From contig NZ_KK088571.1 in the NCBI RefSeq assembly GCF_000600335.2, positions 17,501 through 81,500 on the forward strand: a DNA stretch of 64,000 nucleotides, in the 5' to 3' direction. The stretch's first letter is position 1; every line of letters begins with the position of its first letter. The notes under the pieces are model-generated. The model worked only from the letters and a program-made list of their open reading frames with translations, was not told the origin of the DNA and ran no database searches. This document shows positions 39,234 through 48,509 of the stretch, piece by piece. Origin of the DNA: Rubellimicrobium mesophilum DSM 19309. GTDB lineage: Bacteria > Pseudomonadota > Alphaproteobacteria > Rhodobacterales > Rhodobacteraceae. A program made the position numbers and the translations under genes.

Positions 39234-41627
39234 TCAGCGAGGAATGCTGGCGAAGCCGCCTAGCAGCGGCATGAGCGCAAGGCTCGGCGCCTCTCCGGAC
39301 CGCCCCGGCACGACAACCGTGGTCGCACCAACAACAGGAATTCCCGCAACGACTTCCGGAAGCGCTGACTCCGGCTCAGCCTTGCGCAACGACTGCATCA
39401 AATCGACGAAACTGTCCGAAAGACACCCGATCGCGGTTCCGTCATGATCTCCGACCCTCAGGACCAGACGGCTTTCCGCATCAAGATACGCAGCCGCTCT
39501 CGGTTCATCGTTAGCAGCACGCCATATATTTGAGATCAAGTTTACCTCATCAACGACGTGGCTCGAACGCACGAATTCGGTCCAGTCGACGAGATCCCCC
39601 TCAAGGCCGATCTCCATCAGGCGATGATCGGGGCGTGCGGCCCAGAAGCGTTCCGGTTCTCCAGTCGTGTAGAACTTTCGCGGATTGATCCACCCAGTTC
39701 GAAGTTCCGTGCTCGCACGGGTTGCTCCGACATACAGGGTACGGGCTTCCTCGGCCCAGTTCACTTGGTCGCCATACGGTGCCCGCGCGAGCAACAGCAT
39801 GACCCGCTCGGCCTCTCGCCCCTTGATCGCATGGATCGTCGACAGCAACGGTCCCGAGCTTCCCTCATGGTCGCTCAGCAGTTCGAGCGGCGGATCTGCA
39901 AGACCTTCGGCGATATTGCCAACCGAGATGTCTTCTCGGCCTGAAGCATCCAGATCGAGCAGGATTTCCCAACACTCATCGAGATTGCGCCATGGCGCTG
40001 GGCTCAACGCCTCATAGATGGACCGGAAGTCGTTCTGCGACATACGGGTTGCCGACGGAAGGCCGCCGAGCAGTGCGCCGATCCAAGCCTCAACTCTTGG
40101 CGGTCGGTCGGGTAGCCTGAGCCTGAAACTTCTGCCAACCGCGCGCATTTGTTCGGCAGCAGTGAAAAGTCCACGACGGCTTCGTGTCAGGATCAGGCCG
40201 CCTGTTGTAGATGCATGAACTGCAAACCTTGTGACGTCGTTCTCAACGGCAGCGGTGCAGATCTGCTCTCGAATACGAAAGTAGCCATCCCTTGAACCCA
40301 CCGGATCATCCTTCAGGGTTTCGCGAACTGAGCGAAACATTTCCTTTAAGGCTTTTGTCCGGGTTCGGTGGTCGCATTCGAGCTGGTCACAAGTGACATC
40401 GGCATGCTTCGCGATTTCGGCCAGCAATGTGGATCCCTCAGCGCCTCTGTGCTGATAGCCATAGATCGATTGCGCGAAATCTCCGAAGACCGTGATGCCA
40501 CAGGAAGGATCCAGCAAGGCAAGAAGAGCCTCACACATCTCCTTGCGGTCACCGACCAGATCCTGCGCCTCATCAATGACCACGTGTTCCAGCAGACCAA
40601 TGGCATCTGCGACGAGTGGATTATCCGACCGCATCAGTCTTGTTGCAGCCCGAATGCTGGCGTCATGCCCGCCCGCAGCATATACTCCCGAAACCGCGAG
40701 CAGGCGCGCCGCGAAAGAGTCGAACGTCCTGATCTGCAGCGCCGCTGCATTTGGCATGTCGTGCAGGCGTCGACCGATCCTGTCCCGGATCTCTGCAACT
40801 GCGATGCGGGTGAAACTGAGAAGCAGGATCCGTGAAGGGGCAAGGCCCTCGTCCTGCACAAGGGATATAACACGCTCGCAGGCTACATGGGTTTTGCCAC
40901 TACCGGGGCCAGCCTCAACAATGATTCTCGATCCAGCAGGAGCATGCGCTACCCGCATTTGACCCTCATCGGGTTCAGCTACCTGACTCGAAGGATCAGA
41001 GGTCTTGAGATTAAACCATTCATTCAGGAAGGAGGCGTTCTCTTCGCTCATCGACCATTTCTGATCGACAGGATCGAAAGCTCCACCGAGTGAAAGCGCT
41101 CTGCGCAATGCGGCAGGCATCGGATCGTCGCCAGTCCAGCGTCCGATGGGCTCAAGGGCACGATGACCACTCAGTGGGACAGGTTCGTCAAATGACGCAA
41201 GCACTTCGACCAGGCTCTCGGTCGCACCTCCTGCGACTTCGGGAAAAAGTCTTTCACAACCTGTTCCAACCAAGGTGCCATGATCTCCCAGAGCTACGAC
41301 CGTGCCATCCGGCAGTGCGATCCGACGCTCTGGCAGGGCCACCAGAACTGGCTCACCGCGCATCGTGCCGTAGCCAATGTCCTTCAACTCGCACAGTGCG
41401 TCGATAACGCCACCGACGCGGGCTGCAGCCTCCACGCTGTCTGGGTCATCCACGAACTGCGACACCCAACTCACAACCTCGGTGCGGCTGAGGCCACGAC
41501 GTGCATTGACGATGCGCCGGACCAGATCCGCGATGGCACTTATGCTGCCGTCCCCCGGCACATCTGGCGTGGGCGGGCCAAGGGCAAGCGCAGATTCAGA
41601 AGTCACACAGCACCTCTCAGGACACAT
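39234..41627 (-). CDS. UvrD/PcrA-like SF1 helicase, first gene of the drmAB operon
   Basis: 797 aa from the ATG at 41627; a GTG at 41606 (MTSESALALG) preceded by GAGAGG is an equally good start. A ~230-residue unique N-terminal region is followed by SF1A motifs: Walker A EAGPGSGKTHVA near 240, LLSFTRIAVAEI, VVIDEAQDL near 352, GDFAQSIYGY, TIHAIKGREAERVML and TLYVGATRAS. It ends in a hydrophobic stretch rich in Val and Pro. A UvrD-type helicase as first gene of a drmAB operon is not part of the standard DISARM set that I know. Confidence 0.88.
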   Translation of the reverse strand: MCPERCCVTSESALALGPPTPDVPGDGSISAIADLVRRIVNARRGLSRTEVVSWVSQFVDDPDSVEAAARVGGVIDALCELKDIGYGTMRGEPVLVALPERRIALPDGTVVALGDHGTLVGTGCERLFPEVAGGATESLVEVLASFDEPVPLSGHRALEPIGRWTGDDPMPAALRRALSLGGAFDPVDQKWSMSEENASFLNEWFNLKTSDPSSQVAEPDEGQMRVAHAPAGSRIIVEAGPGSGKTHVACERVISLVQDEGLAPSRILLLSFTRIAVAEIRDRIGRRLHDMPNAAALQIRTFDSFAARLLAVSGVYAAGGHDASIRAATRLMRSDNPLVADAIGLLEHVVIDEAQDLVGDRKEMCEALLALLDPSCGITVFGDFAQSIYGYQHRGAEGSTLLAEIAKHADVTCDQLECDHRTRTKALKEMFRSVRETLKDDPVGSRDGYFRIREQICTAAVENDVTRFAVHASTTGGLILTRSRRGLFTAAEQMRAVGRSFRLRLPDRPPRVEAWIGALLGGLPSATRMSQNDFRSIYEALSPAPWRNLDECWEILLDLDASGREDISVGNIAEGLADPPLELLSDHEGSSGPLLSTIHAIKGREAERVMLLLARAPYGDQVNWAEEARTLYVGATRASTELRTGWINPRKFYTTGEPERFWAARPDHRLMEIGLEGDLVDWTEFVRSSHVVDEVNLISNIWRAANDEPRAAAYLDAESRLVLRVGDHDGTAIGCLSDSFVDLMQSLRKAEPESALPEVVAGIPVVGATTVVVPGRSGEAPSLALMPLLGGFASIPR

Positions 41628-41737
41628 GCCAAATATGATTGACGTCCAGACAGTTAGTAGTCAACCTTGCTGTGATTGCTTCGGACTGGCGTCGCGGTGG
41701 CCTTGTTCAGCGAAGTTGTCTGGGCTCGGATGGAAAG

Positions 41738-44707
41738 ATGCAGAGTGCGAATGTTCTGGCAGACCGACATCAGGCGCTCGCCGAACAATTTACAAGCCTC
41801 GGTCGGGCGCGAGGCGAACTGCCCGTCTTCGCCATTGAGCACGGGCTCGACGAACTGGCGCTGGAAGAACTGAGAAAGATAGTCTCGCGACAGATTGAGG
41901 AGGATCCGCAACTCTCGGGAGCAGTGTGGTCGTGGAGCTATCTTCCCTTGGTCGTGATCGCCACGGAGGTAGGGTACCGATACCGAGGCACCGGAACGGA
42001 TTTCTGGCCGGTGCTCTCTCAGGATCTCGGAACCGAGGCAGGTCCTGCATTCCGATCTGCTCTGTCTCGCCTGTTCGGACTTGGGCACGATAGGTTTCGC
42101 CTTGCGCAGCCCGGCGACAGCCCGTGGGAGCGCCATTTCCCCCATATTTCATGGCCGATCGGCAACTCCGTGGTGCCACTCGAGATCCAGCCCCAGCTCG
42201 CAGACGCGCTCAGACGTGCTGTAAGGGCAGGAGTTTCAGCCGACGACACGGAAAGGCTGCTGGAGTACCTCAGAGCGCTTGCGGCGGGGCATGCAAGTCG
42301 TCGCTTCGAGAACTGGCTGCTCCAGAGGGACCTTGCCTTCGAGATCATGCGCCGGCTACTTGCCCCTGAGTCAGCCGGCTGGCTTTCAGAGAACTTCCTG
42401 ATGCGGATCGATCGAGATATCCGAAAAGACTGGGGCGCACTTCGAGCAATCACCGAAGCACGGAAGACGGTCGCAAGAAGAACGGCGCGCCTCGCACAGA
42501 TTGTACCATCCCGATACGTTCTTGTACTCACGGATGGCGCGCCGAGCCACCTAGTCATTCGTGGGCCAGCATTGCCAGCTCAGCTGCGCGACGAAGTGAT
42601 CGCCGCTTTGCGCATACATGGTGACCGCATACGGGCCACTGATGGAATGCAGGCACTCCCTCTTGGCTCATTCTTGGCAGGCGGTGAAATCGCCTTAAAA
42701 AGCCTCTTCCCTTTCCCGTTAAAGCCTTTGCGCCGGGACGACGCTCTCGATGTCGAGGAAGGAACTGTAAATGCAGCAATGGAGCGTCTGCAGCCGCTCG
42801 AGTCGGAGTTTTTTGCTGTTGAGTCCAATGGTCTCACAGCTCACGCCGTTTTTCGGGACGACAAGATTCAACCTGAATCTAAGATCATCCAGCTCATTCG
42901 CGCAGATGGCGACGGAAACCTTGAAACCCGAACCTTGGAAGCATCTATCCCCTCGGACATCGAGTTTTTACGGCGTCGAGGGTTTGTGATTGCGGACCGC
43001 GTTCCTAGCCTGCAGCTTTTGGGGTTACCTGCACCAGGGTATTACAACAGGTTTCTTGGTGACTTTCCTGTCTTGGTTGCGCAGCGAGGCGTGGCAGGCG
43101 CTGAACTCCTCCTTGATGGGTCGGTTGCCTCGGGAGAAGTTCTGAGCATCCGCGGTATCGAGTGGAAAGCACTTAGACCAGACGTCGGCCGACATCTGAT
43201 CGAACCCGCTGAAGGTCGAGATCTCGACAGGCTGGATTTCGAAGTTATAGAGCCGCCGGACGTTGAATCCGCAATGGTGAAGTTACTGCCAGCCAACGCG
43301 AATGTCTCCGATCTCGAATCAGGCCGTCTCGAGATCAAGATAACCGCTCCCCTCGCACTTGAGGCTGTCGCGATCCGCGTTCGAGTGATTTCGCCGAACG
43401 AGACAGTGCTCGTTTCCGAAGGTGTGATCGAACGGTTGCCCGCAAGGATAACTGGACGGTCTCCAATCCTGCACGAAATCCAGACACAGTTGGCAGGGCT
43501 CCAAGCCAATGAATCCGGTTTGCGACTACATGTCGAAGTCCAGGGACTTCTGGAGAAGGTCTTCTCGCTTCCACCAGTTCGCCGCGAGATTCGCTATGAC
43601 GGGGATACGGGCAACTGGATAAGGACCGGAGAAGACGAAAAAGTCCTAGCATCGATCAGAGCCCCCGTCGCAGCGCCTCTCCTCGGCGCACGAAATTCTG
43701 ACTCGAAAGCAACCCGACTAGTCTTGCCGGACGCTCCTGATCACGAGGCGCTGACGGCGGGCCTGATCCTTTCAGGACCAGACTCCACTCGACTTGGCCT
43801 CGTTGATCGCAGCCGAGTATCACTGCCCGCACTACTTCGGGAGCCGACTTCAAGCGAGAACGGCGTTGGGCTCATCGAACTGGCCCGTGCGAATGTTGCG
43901 TGGCAACTTGCAGAAGCGCGTGATCTTCTTGGAAACTGGCAAAGATGGTCGGTAGTAGAGGAGCTTGAAGCCGCGTTAATCGAGCAGCTTTGCGGAGCGA
44001 GATGGCGTAGGCTGGAAACGGAAATTGATTCGTCTTTCGCTGACTTTTATGCGGCGCTGTTGCGATTTATCTCGGAGATTTGGGACAGCACAAAGGGTGG
44101 TCGACCGCAACTCGATGATGCTCGGGATCGCGAGTTTCTGTCGAGTAGAATACTTCAAAAGATGAAGGAGATCCTACCTGATCCGCAAACTGCAGTCACG
44201 AACATCGGCGATGATTTGGCGGGCGCCTTAGACTTGGCGATGGAAGACGCTTACGATGATTTGCGCGCGGCTGTCGAAGCTCGAGGTGACACCCCAGAGT
44301 TCTCTTGTGCAGTTGGCTTTCTCACAGATGACTGGAGATCCGCTTTCAGGAAAGCGGGAGATGCCCAAAGACTCTTGATCTTCCAACCGTATATCTTGCC
44401 CGATGCAAGGTGGTCTGCACTTGTGAGGCCATTCTACAGCGAACTTACCGAAGACGATTTGGTCGATCTGCTGGATTCCGTCCATGTCGACGCCTTCCGG
44501 CGACCTGGGCTGCGCTGGCTTGGGCGTTCTGAGCTCCGAGCCATGTTACAGTTGTGGCTTTCGCCGAAGGCGATGGTGGAAACAGAAGGTTGGCGAGAGC
44601 TTCTGGCAAAGGGACTTTCGGACATCCGAACGAGCAGAGCCGTGCGCTACGTAGCACTTCGACGGAAACTCGCACTTGGAGACCTTCCGGACGGGAGTGC
44701 CAACTAA
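41738..44707 (+). CDS. unrecognised 989-aa protein paired with a SNF2-like ATPase
   Basis: The frame opens at a TTG (41639), but the first 33 codons look non-coding; MQSANVLADRHQALAEQF at 41738 is the better start. The N-terminus is helical (LDELALEELRKIVSRQIE, then WSYLPLVVIATEVGYRYRG). The middle is beta-rich with repeated strand patterns (RYVLVLTDGAPSHLVIRGP, RLEIKITAPLALEAVAIRV). The C-terminal 350 residues are helical, with SLADLIEQLC-like stretches (EELEAALIEQLCGARW). I see no catalytic motif. The stop TAA shares its last base with the ATG of the next gene. It is divergent from the UvrD-drmAB operon. Probably a large scaffold or recognition subunit. Confidence 0.75.
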   Translation: MQSANVLADRHQALAEQFTSLGRARGELPVFAIEHGLDELALEELRKIVSRQIEEDPQLSGAVWSWSYLPLVVIATEVGYRYRGTGTDFWPVLSQDLGTEAGPAFRSALSRLFGLGHDRFRLAQPGDSPWERHFPHISWPIGNSVVPLEIQPQLADALRRAVRAGVSADDTERLLEYLRALAAGHASRRFENWLLQRDLAFEIMRRLLAPESAGWLSENFLMRIDRDIRKDWGALRAITEARKTVARRTARLAQIVPSRYVLVLTDGAPSHLVIRGPALPAQLRDEVIAALRIHGDRIRATDGMQALPLGSFLAGGEIALKSLFPFPLKPLRRDDALDVEEGTVNAAMERLQPLESEFFAVESNGLTAHAVFRDDKIQPESKIIQLIRADGDGNLETRTLEASIPSDIEFLRRRGFVIADRVPSLQLLGLPAPGYYNRFLGDFPVLVAQRGVAGAELLLDGSVASGEVLSIRGIEWKALRPDVGRHLIEPAEGRDLDRLDFEVIEPPDVESAMVKLLPANANVSDLESGRLEIKITAPLALEAVAIRVRVISPNETVLVSEGVIERLPARITGRSPILHEIQTQLAGLQANESGLRLHVEVQGLLEKVFSLPPVRREIRYDGDTGNWIRTGEDEKVLASIRAPVAAPLLGARNSDSKATRLVLPDAPDHEALTAGLILSGPDSTRLGLVDRSRVSLPALLREPTSSENGVGLIELARANVAWQLAEARDLLGNWQRWSVVEELEAALIEQLCGARWRRLETEIDSSFADFYAALLRFISEIWDSTKGGRPQLDDARDREFLSSRILQKMKEILPDPQTAVTNIGDDLAGALDLAMEDAYDDLRAAVEARGDTPEFSCAVGFLTDDWRSAFRKAGDAQRLLIFQPYILPDARWSALVRPFYSELTEDDLVDLLDSVHVDAFRRPGLRWLGRSELRAMLQLWLSPKAMVETEGWRELLAKGLSDIRTSRAVRYVALRRKLALGDLPDGSAN

Positions 44708-47679
44708 TGGACCATTACCTCAGGTTCGTTAACGGTGTTCAGGCGTTGCGGCGAAGGGTCTCAGCACTCGACATCGGTATGGGTGGCGCGCTTGGGATCG
44801 CCGCTGATCCTTTGCCGCACCAGATTGCAACGGTCCGTCGAGTCCTTGGGGACTCCCATATCCGCCACTTGATTTCGGACGAGGTCGGCCTCGGCAAGAC
44901 CGTACAAGCGTTGATGATTGTCAATGCCCTGCGCTGGCAAGACCCCGGACACCGGACACTGGTGATTGCACCAGACAATTTGTTGTCGCAGTGGCAAGAG
45001 GAGTGCTGGATCAGAGGTCACATAATGGCAGCGATCGCTGGCGCGGTCGGAGATGGCACACAAGACGAACGGTCGCCCGTCACGCTGGCGCGTCCGCGCG
45101 ACCTGATGGCACGTCCTGGACAGGGCGCGCGAACCATCAGCGCCGACCCGGCTGTCTTCGATCTCCTGATCGTTGACGAGCCCCAGACGATGCCGCGCGA
45201 AACCATTCAGGCCATCTCTCAAGCATCAGATGAATTTCGGCAGGTGCTTGTCCTGTCCGCAACACCGAGACTGGGCGATCCTGCTTGGCGCGAACCGATC
45301 TTGCGGATGATCGAACCGGAGGCTGCTGCGCTTGCGCGGATGGAAAGCCGGAACGTCGCTGAAGTTCTTGAAGACCGTGAGGCAGCGGCAATTACGGATC
45401 TGAACGGATCGGACTGCCCTAGAGACTGGACCCAAGGTTTCCTGCAGTCGGGAGCGGCACGGCGCATCATCAGGAACGGTCGCTCCGACTGGGGTGAGTA
45501 TCTGCCGCAGCGCCGCAATCACGAGGTTCGGCTGCAACCCCTTGCGTTCGAGCGAATGCGGCATGAGATCGCTGCTATGGTGCTGGAGGGCGCAGACCCA
45601 GCCCAAGGCATCCAGGGTCCTGCCTGGACAGCTGCGCGAGCCCTCCAGCGTAGCGCGAGAGCTGCGAGAACGGTTCTCACAGAACTGGCGACACGGGGAG
45701 GGGCCGTCTCTGAACTGGCAGAAGCCGCCCGCATCAAGTCACTCGAGGATCCCGGCGACAGTCGCGTGGAGGCCTTGCTCGACATCCTTTCAGAGGAGTG
45801 GTGCCACGATGAGGGTCGCGCATTCATCGTCGTCTGCGGAGACAATCCGACGATCGACATGTTGCGTGCAGCGCTTCCGAGATACTTCCCTTTTCTTGCG
45901 GACACCATCTCGGTGCTGCGGCGCCCTGCAGCGACAGATGTGGAAGGGGTAACCAATCTTCGCGAGATCCAAGAAACGCTCGCCCCTTTGTTGTCTGGCG
46001 AGAACCGCCTTCTGCTCGTAGGCGACTGGGTGCAAGCTGGGCTCAACCTTCACCACGTTGCCCAAGGGATCATCTTCTTTTCCTTGCCATGGGAAATCGA
46101 CGGCATCGACCAGCTGATCGGCCGCGTGGACCGTCTTGGCCCGACTGGTGACCGCAAAGGCTCCAGGCGTGTGATCGATATCTGGCGCATTCTGATCGAA
46201 GGGTCTCAGGAAGCCGCGATTGCCGACACAGTCGCGGCACTCGGCGTGTTCGACGCTCCTCTGCCACCACTGTCACCCTCGGAGTTAGCGAACCTGCAGG
46301 CAGTGCTGGGACGCGCTGCCATCAAGCGCAAAGCAGCTCTTTCGGTCGTCCCGCTCACGGGCAACGGCACGGGCCTGCCTTCTCATTTCAAGGGAGCAGA
46401 TCCCTTCATACCACAACAGGCAGCGGCCGACTTCGATCTTTGGCGTGAGAAACCTTGTCCCGCGCCGGCCATGCTGTCTGAGCTCGCCCGCTCCAAGGAG
46501 ACACCGATCCGGCGAGAAGAGCGAGCAATCGGAGCATGGCTGAAGACAATCACAGCTTCCAGCGACTTCGACACAGGGTTCCGACGTGACAAGGTCGACG
46601 GTTACGGGTTCCAGACGTTCTGGTATCATGGCGTTGGCGAACGAGGCCGCGCTGGCGAGAGCCCTTTCGCGTTGCCTAGTGTGTCGAGGGATAGCTGGAT
46701 GTCGGGACACCTCCCGTTCATCTATCGGCGATCCGATATTTCTGCACCGCCTCGGAGGAGTGTCTACACGGACGATGGAGAGCGTTCAGGAGATGGCGAA
46801 AGATCAGGACGTCCATTACGCTTTTTCGACCACGGCGCAGAGTTGCACGACGCCTTGGTTGCTGGCTACACCGCCGTATGCCTGAATTCTTTCGGAACAG
46901 CGAAGCAGGTAGTACAGACAAGCGTCAAGCTGCCCGAGGGCCACCCGGCAAGAGGAATTGGCCCAATCGTACTCATTTCGGTAGCGCAGATCGACCCATG
47001 CCCGGATGAACTGCTCCCGCCATTGTGGACGCCTGAAGCAAAGGAAATGCTCGAAGCCGCGCCAACAGATCCACAGAGGAGAGCACTCAGTGCCGACCGA
47101 CATGCGCTTCAAACACTCTTTCGCGCCCTCCAGCGCAAAGTCAGAATTGCAGCGCCGGCAAGCCTCATCCGTGTTGGGTCGTACAAGGCACAAGATGGCT
47201 GGCAAGACTTGACAGAAGAGGAAGTGGACCTTTGCCTCAAGCCAATAACTTCCTCCACGAACAACGCTTTGGCCAAAGGTAGAAATGCACGCGTGGCTCT
47301 CGAGCGGCATGACGTGGTGAATCTAATCCGTTCCCGACAAGTGGCCACGATCATCTCAAAGGTGGAGCAGTACCGGGCTGCGGTTTTGAATAATGTTCGG
47401 CAAGAACTTGTGGGTTTCGCAGTTCAGGTGAGCGCTCACTTTCAGGCGGAAATCAGAAATCGGGAGATGGCCTTGAAGCGTCGTAGGCAGTCACCACCCG
47501 AAGTTGGACCCGTCGAACTTTGGCAGGGTCAGGTGGCTGCTTTGGAAAGATCGCTGGCGATGGACCGTCTGAACTTTTCGGAAGCGACCACCTTTCTTCA
47601 GGGTCTTGCTGGAGGAAGCAGCTTCCTCGGAAAGATCCAGCCCTGCACGGCTCTCATGGCGCTCATCGCTGACGACTGA
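44707..47679 (+). CDS. SNF2-like helicase/translocase
   Basis: 990 aa, intact, starting MDHYLRFVNGVQALRRR at 44707. SF2/SNF2 motifs: HQIATVRRVL (Q-like), Walker A SDEVGLGKTVQA near 58-65, LVIAPDNLLSQWQEE, Walker B LLIVDEPQT near 155 (DEPQ rather than DEAH), SATPRLGD, the second RecA domain AFIVVCGDNPTID, GDWVQAGLNLHHV and motif VI IGRVDRLGP. The C-terminal 450 residues are unique. DISARM class 1 has a SNF2-like DrmD, but there it is not joined to a 989-aa partner as here. It is co-transcribed with that partner by a one-base overlap. Confidence 0.85.
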   Translation: MDHYLRFVNGVQALRRRVSALDIGMGGALGIAADPLPHQIATVRRVLGDSHIRHLISDEVGLGKTVQALMIVNALRWQDPGHRTLVIAPDNLLSQWQEECWIRGHIMAAIAGAVGDGTQDERSPVTLARPRDLMARPGQGARTISADPAVFDLLIVDEPQTMPRETIQAISQASDEFRQVLVLSATPRLGDPAWREPILRMIEPEAAALARMESRNVAEVLEDREAAAITDLNGSDCPRDWTQGFLQSGAARRIIRNGRSDWGEYLPQRRNHEVRLQPLAFERMRHEIAAMVLEGADPAQGIQGPAWTAARALQRSARAARTVLTELATRGGAVSELAEAARIKSLEDPGDSRVEALLDILSEEWCHDEGRAFIVVCGDNPTIDMLRAALPRYFPFLADTISVLRRPAATDVEGVTNLREIQETLAPLLSGENRLLLVGDWVQAGLNLHHVAQGIIFFSLPWEIDGIDQLIGRVDRLGPTGDRKGSRRVIDIWRILIEGSQEAAIADTVAALGVFDAPLPPLSPSELANLQAVLGRAAIKRKAALSVVPLTGNGTGLPSHFKGADPFIPQQAAADFDLWREKPCPAPAMLSELARSKETPIRREERAIGAWLKTITASSDFDTGFRRDKVDGYGFQTFWYHGVGERGRAGESPFALPSVSRDSWMSGHLPFIYRRSDISAPPRRSVYTDDGERSGDGERSGRPLRFFDHGAELHDALVAGYTAVCLNSFGTAKQVVQTSVKLPEGHPARGIGPIVLISVAQIDPCPDELLPPLWTPEAKEMLEAAPTDPQRRALSADRHALQTLFRALQRKVRIAAPASLIRVGSYKAQDGWQDLTEEEVDLCLKPITSSTNNALAKGRNARVALERHDVVNLIRSRQVATIISKVEQYRAAVLNNVRQELVGFAVQVSAHFQAEIRNREMALKRRRQSPPEVGPVELWQGQVAALERSLAMDRLNFSEATTFLQGLAGGSSFLGKIQPCTALMALIADD

Positions 47680-47694
47680 AAGTACGGTGGTGGG

Positions 47695-47840
47695 TCAGGG
47701 GTGTCCCGGTTCAGCACCTAAGAGGCAGATCGGGGTTTTTCATGGTAGGAGGATGTCTGGTTCATCGCAGCTGCCAAGGAGCGAAGATGAATCAGACACC
47801 GGGCCGACGAAGAAGGCCCCTGTTCAGATCTCCCGAGCCA
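47695..47840 (+). mobile_element. insertion-sequence end remnant, right copy (inverted to 32165-32300)
   Basis: GTCCCGGTTCAGCACC at 47703, AGGAGGATGTCTGGTTCATCG from 47748 in part, and GGGCCGACGAAGA near 47800 align with the complement of 32165-32300. It begins 15 bases after the SNF2-like stop and ends where the dual-OB gene's 3' end begins. The block of six defence-like genes lies exactly between the two copies. Confidence 0.55.
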
Positions 47841-47850
47841 GCTCAGTTCA

Positions 47851-48480
47851 TCAAAGGTACCAACCGGAAATCTGGAGATAAGACTTCTCCGCTACGTCGC
47901 TACCATAGGGCTTCCACGAACGTGTCAGAGAGAGTCTAACGAGAGTGCCTTCCGGTATGACGTCGATCCGAGGCTGAACGCCCACAAAGGGTACTGTATG
48001 GAACTTGAGCTCGTCTCCATATCTGAATCGCACTTTTCCGTACATATCGTGCCTATATAGGGGTCGATCCGAGAGCCAGAAGCCGACGCTCCCTGACGGG
48101 ATTCTATTTTCCGCGATGGATAGGCTCCCGAACGCCGTATCTAAGCTGTGTTCAAATGTCTCGGTGAGTGGACAGCTTTGGATTGGGCAAGCGCTCCTAA
48201 TGAGCGCACCTAGTTCGACTATGTCGAGCTCACCCGCCACCTCGTAGGACACCACTTCGACATCCTCCAGATGTGGAGGTGAAATCTTGGTCTTGTTGCG
48301 GTACTTTAATTTGTATCTATGGCCCACCTTGAATGGAGCGGAATCAGGCCAATTATATTGGCCTTGAGGCAAAAGCCTTATATTCTTGGCCTTCGTCCGG
48401 TCGAAGGCGCCTACGCACACTCTCTCCTTACTCATCCGCGTCCGGGCAACGATCAGCACATCGGAGGCAGACTCATGCAC
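47851..48480 (-). CDS. dual-OB-domain-like protein, third gene of the DUF488 operon
   Basis: 209 codons from a GTG at 48480. The protein is beta-rich (ESASDVLIVARTRMSKERVCVGAFD, HRYKLKYRNKTKISPPHLEDVEV, GSVGFWLSDRPLYRHDMYGKVRFRYG), fitting two OB-like barrels; I associate this pattern with dual-OB proteins found beside DUF488 genes. A much better start lies upstream: AGGAGG then ATGATGATGG at 48493-48499, in frame only if the C5 run at 48480-48484 is one base too long. The gene is A+T-rich like its two neighbours. It probably binds nucleic acid. Confidence 0.6.
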   Translation of the reverse strand: MHESASDVLIVARTRMSKERVCVGAFDRTKAKNIRLLPQGQYNWPDSAPFKVGHRYKLKYRNKTKISPPHLEDVEVVSYEVAGELDIVELGALIRSACPIQSCPLTETFEHSLDTAFGSLSIAENRIPSGSVGFWLSDRPLYRHDMYGKVRFRYGDELKFHTVPFVGVQPRIDVIPEGTLVRLSLTRSWKPYGSDVAEKSYLQISGWYL

Positions 48481-48509
48481 CCCCTTCGGCCATCATCATC
48501 AATCACCTC

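Noticed and set aside
32551..47679. A complete standard DISARM class 1 or class 2 system
   Set aside because: DrmA and DrmB are present, but no DrmC, DrmE or adjacent methyltransferase is. The SNF2-like gene is paired with a different partner, so the standard label does not fit.
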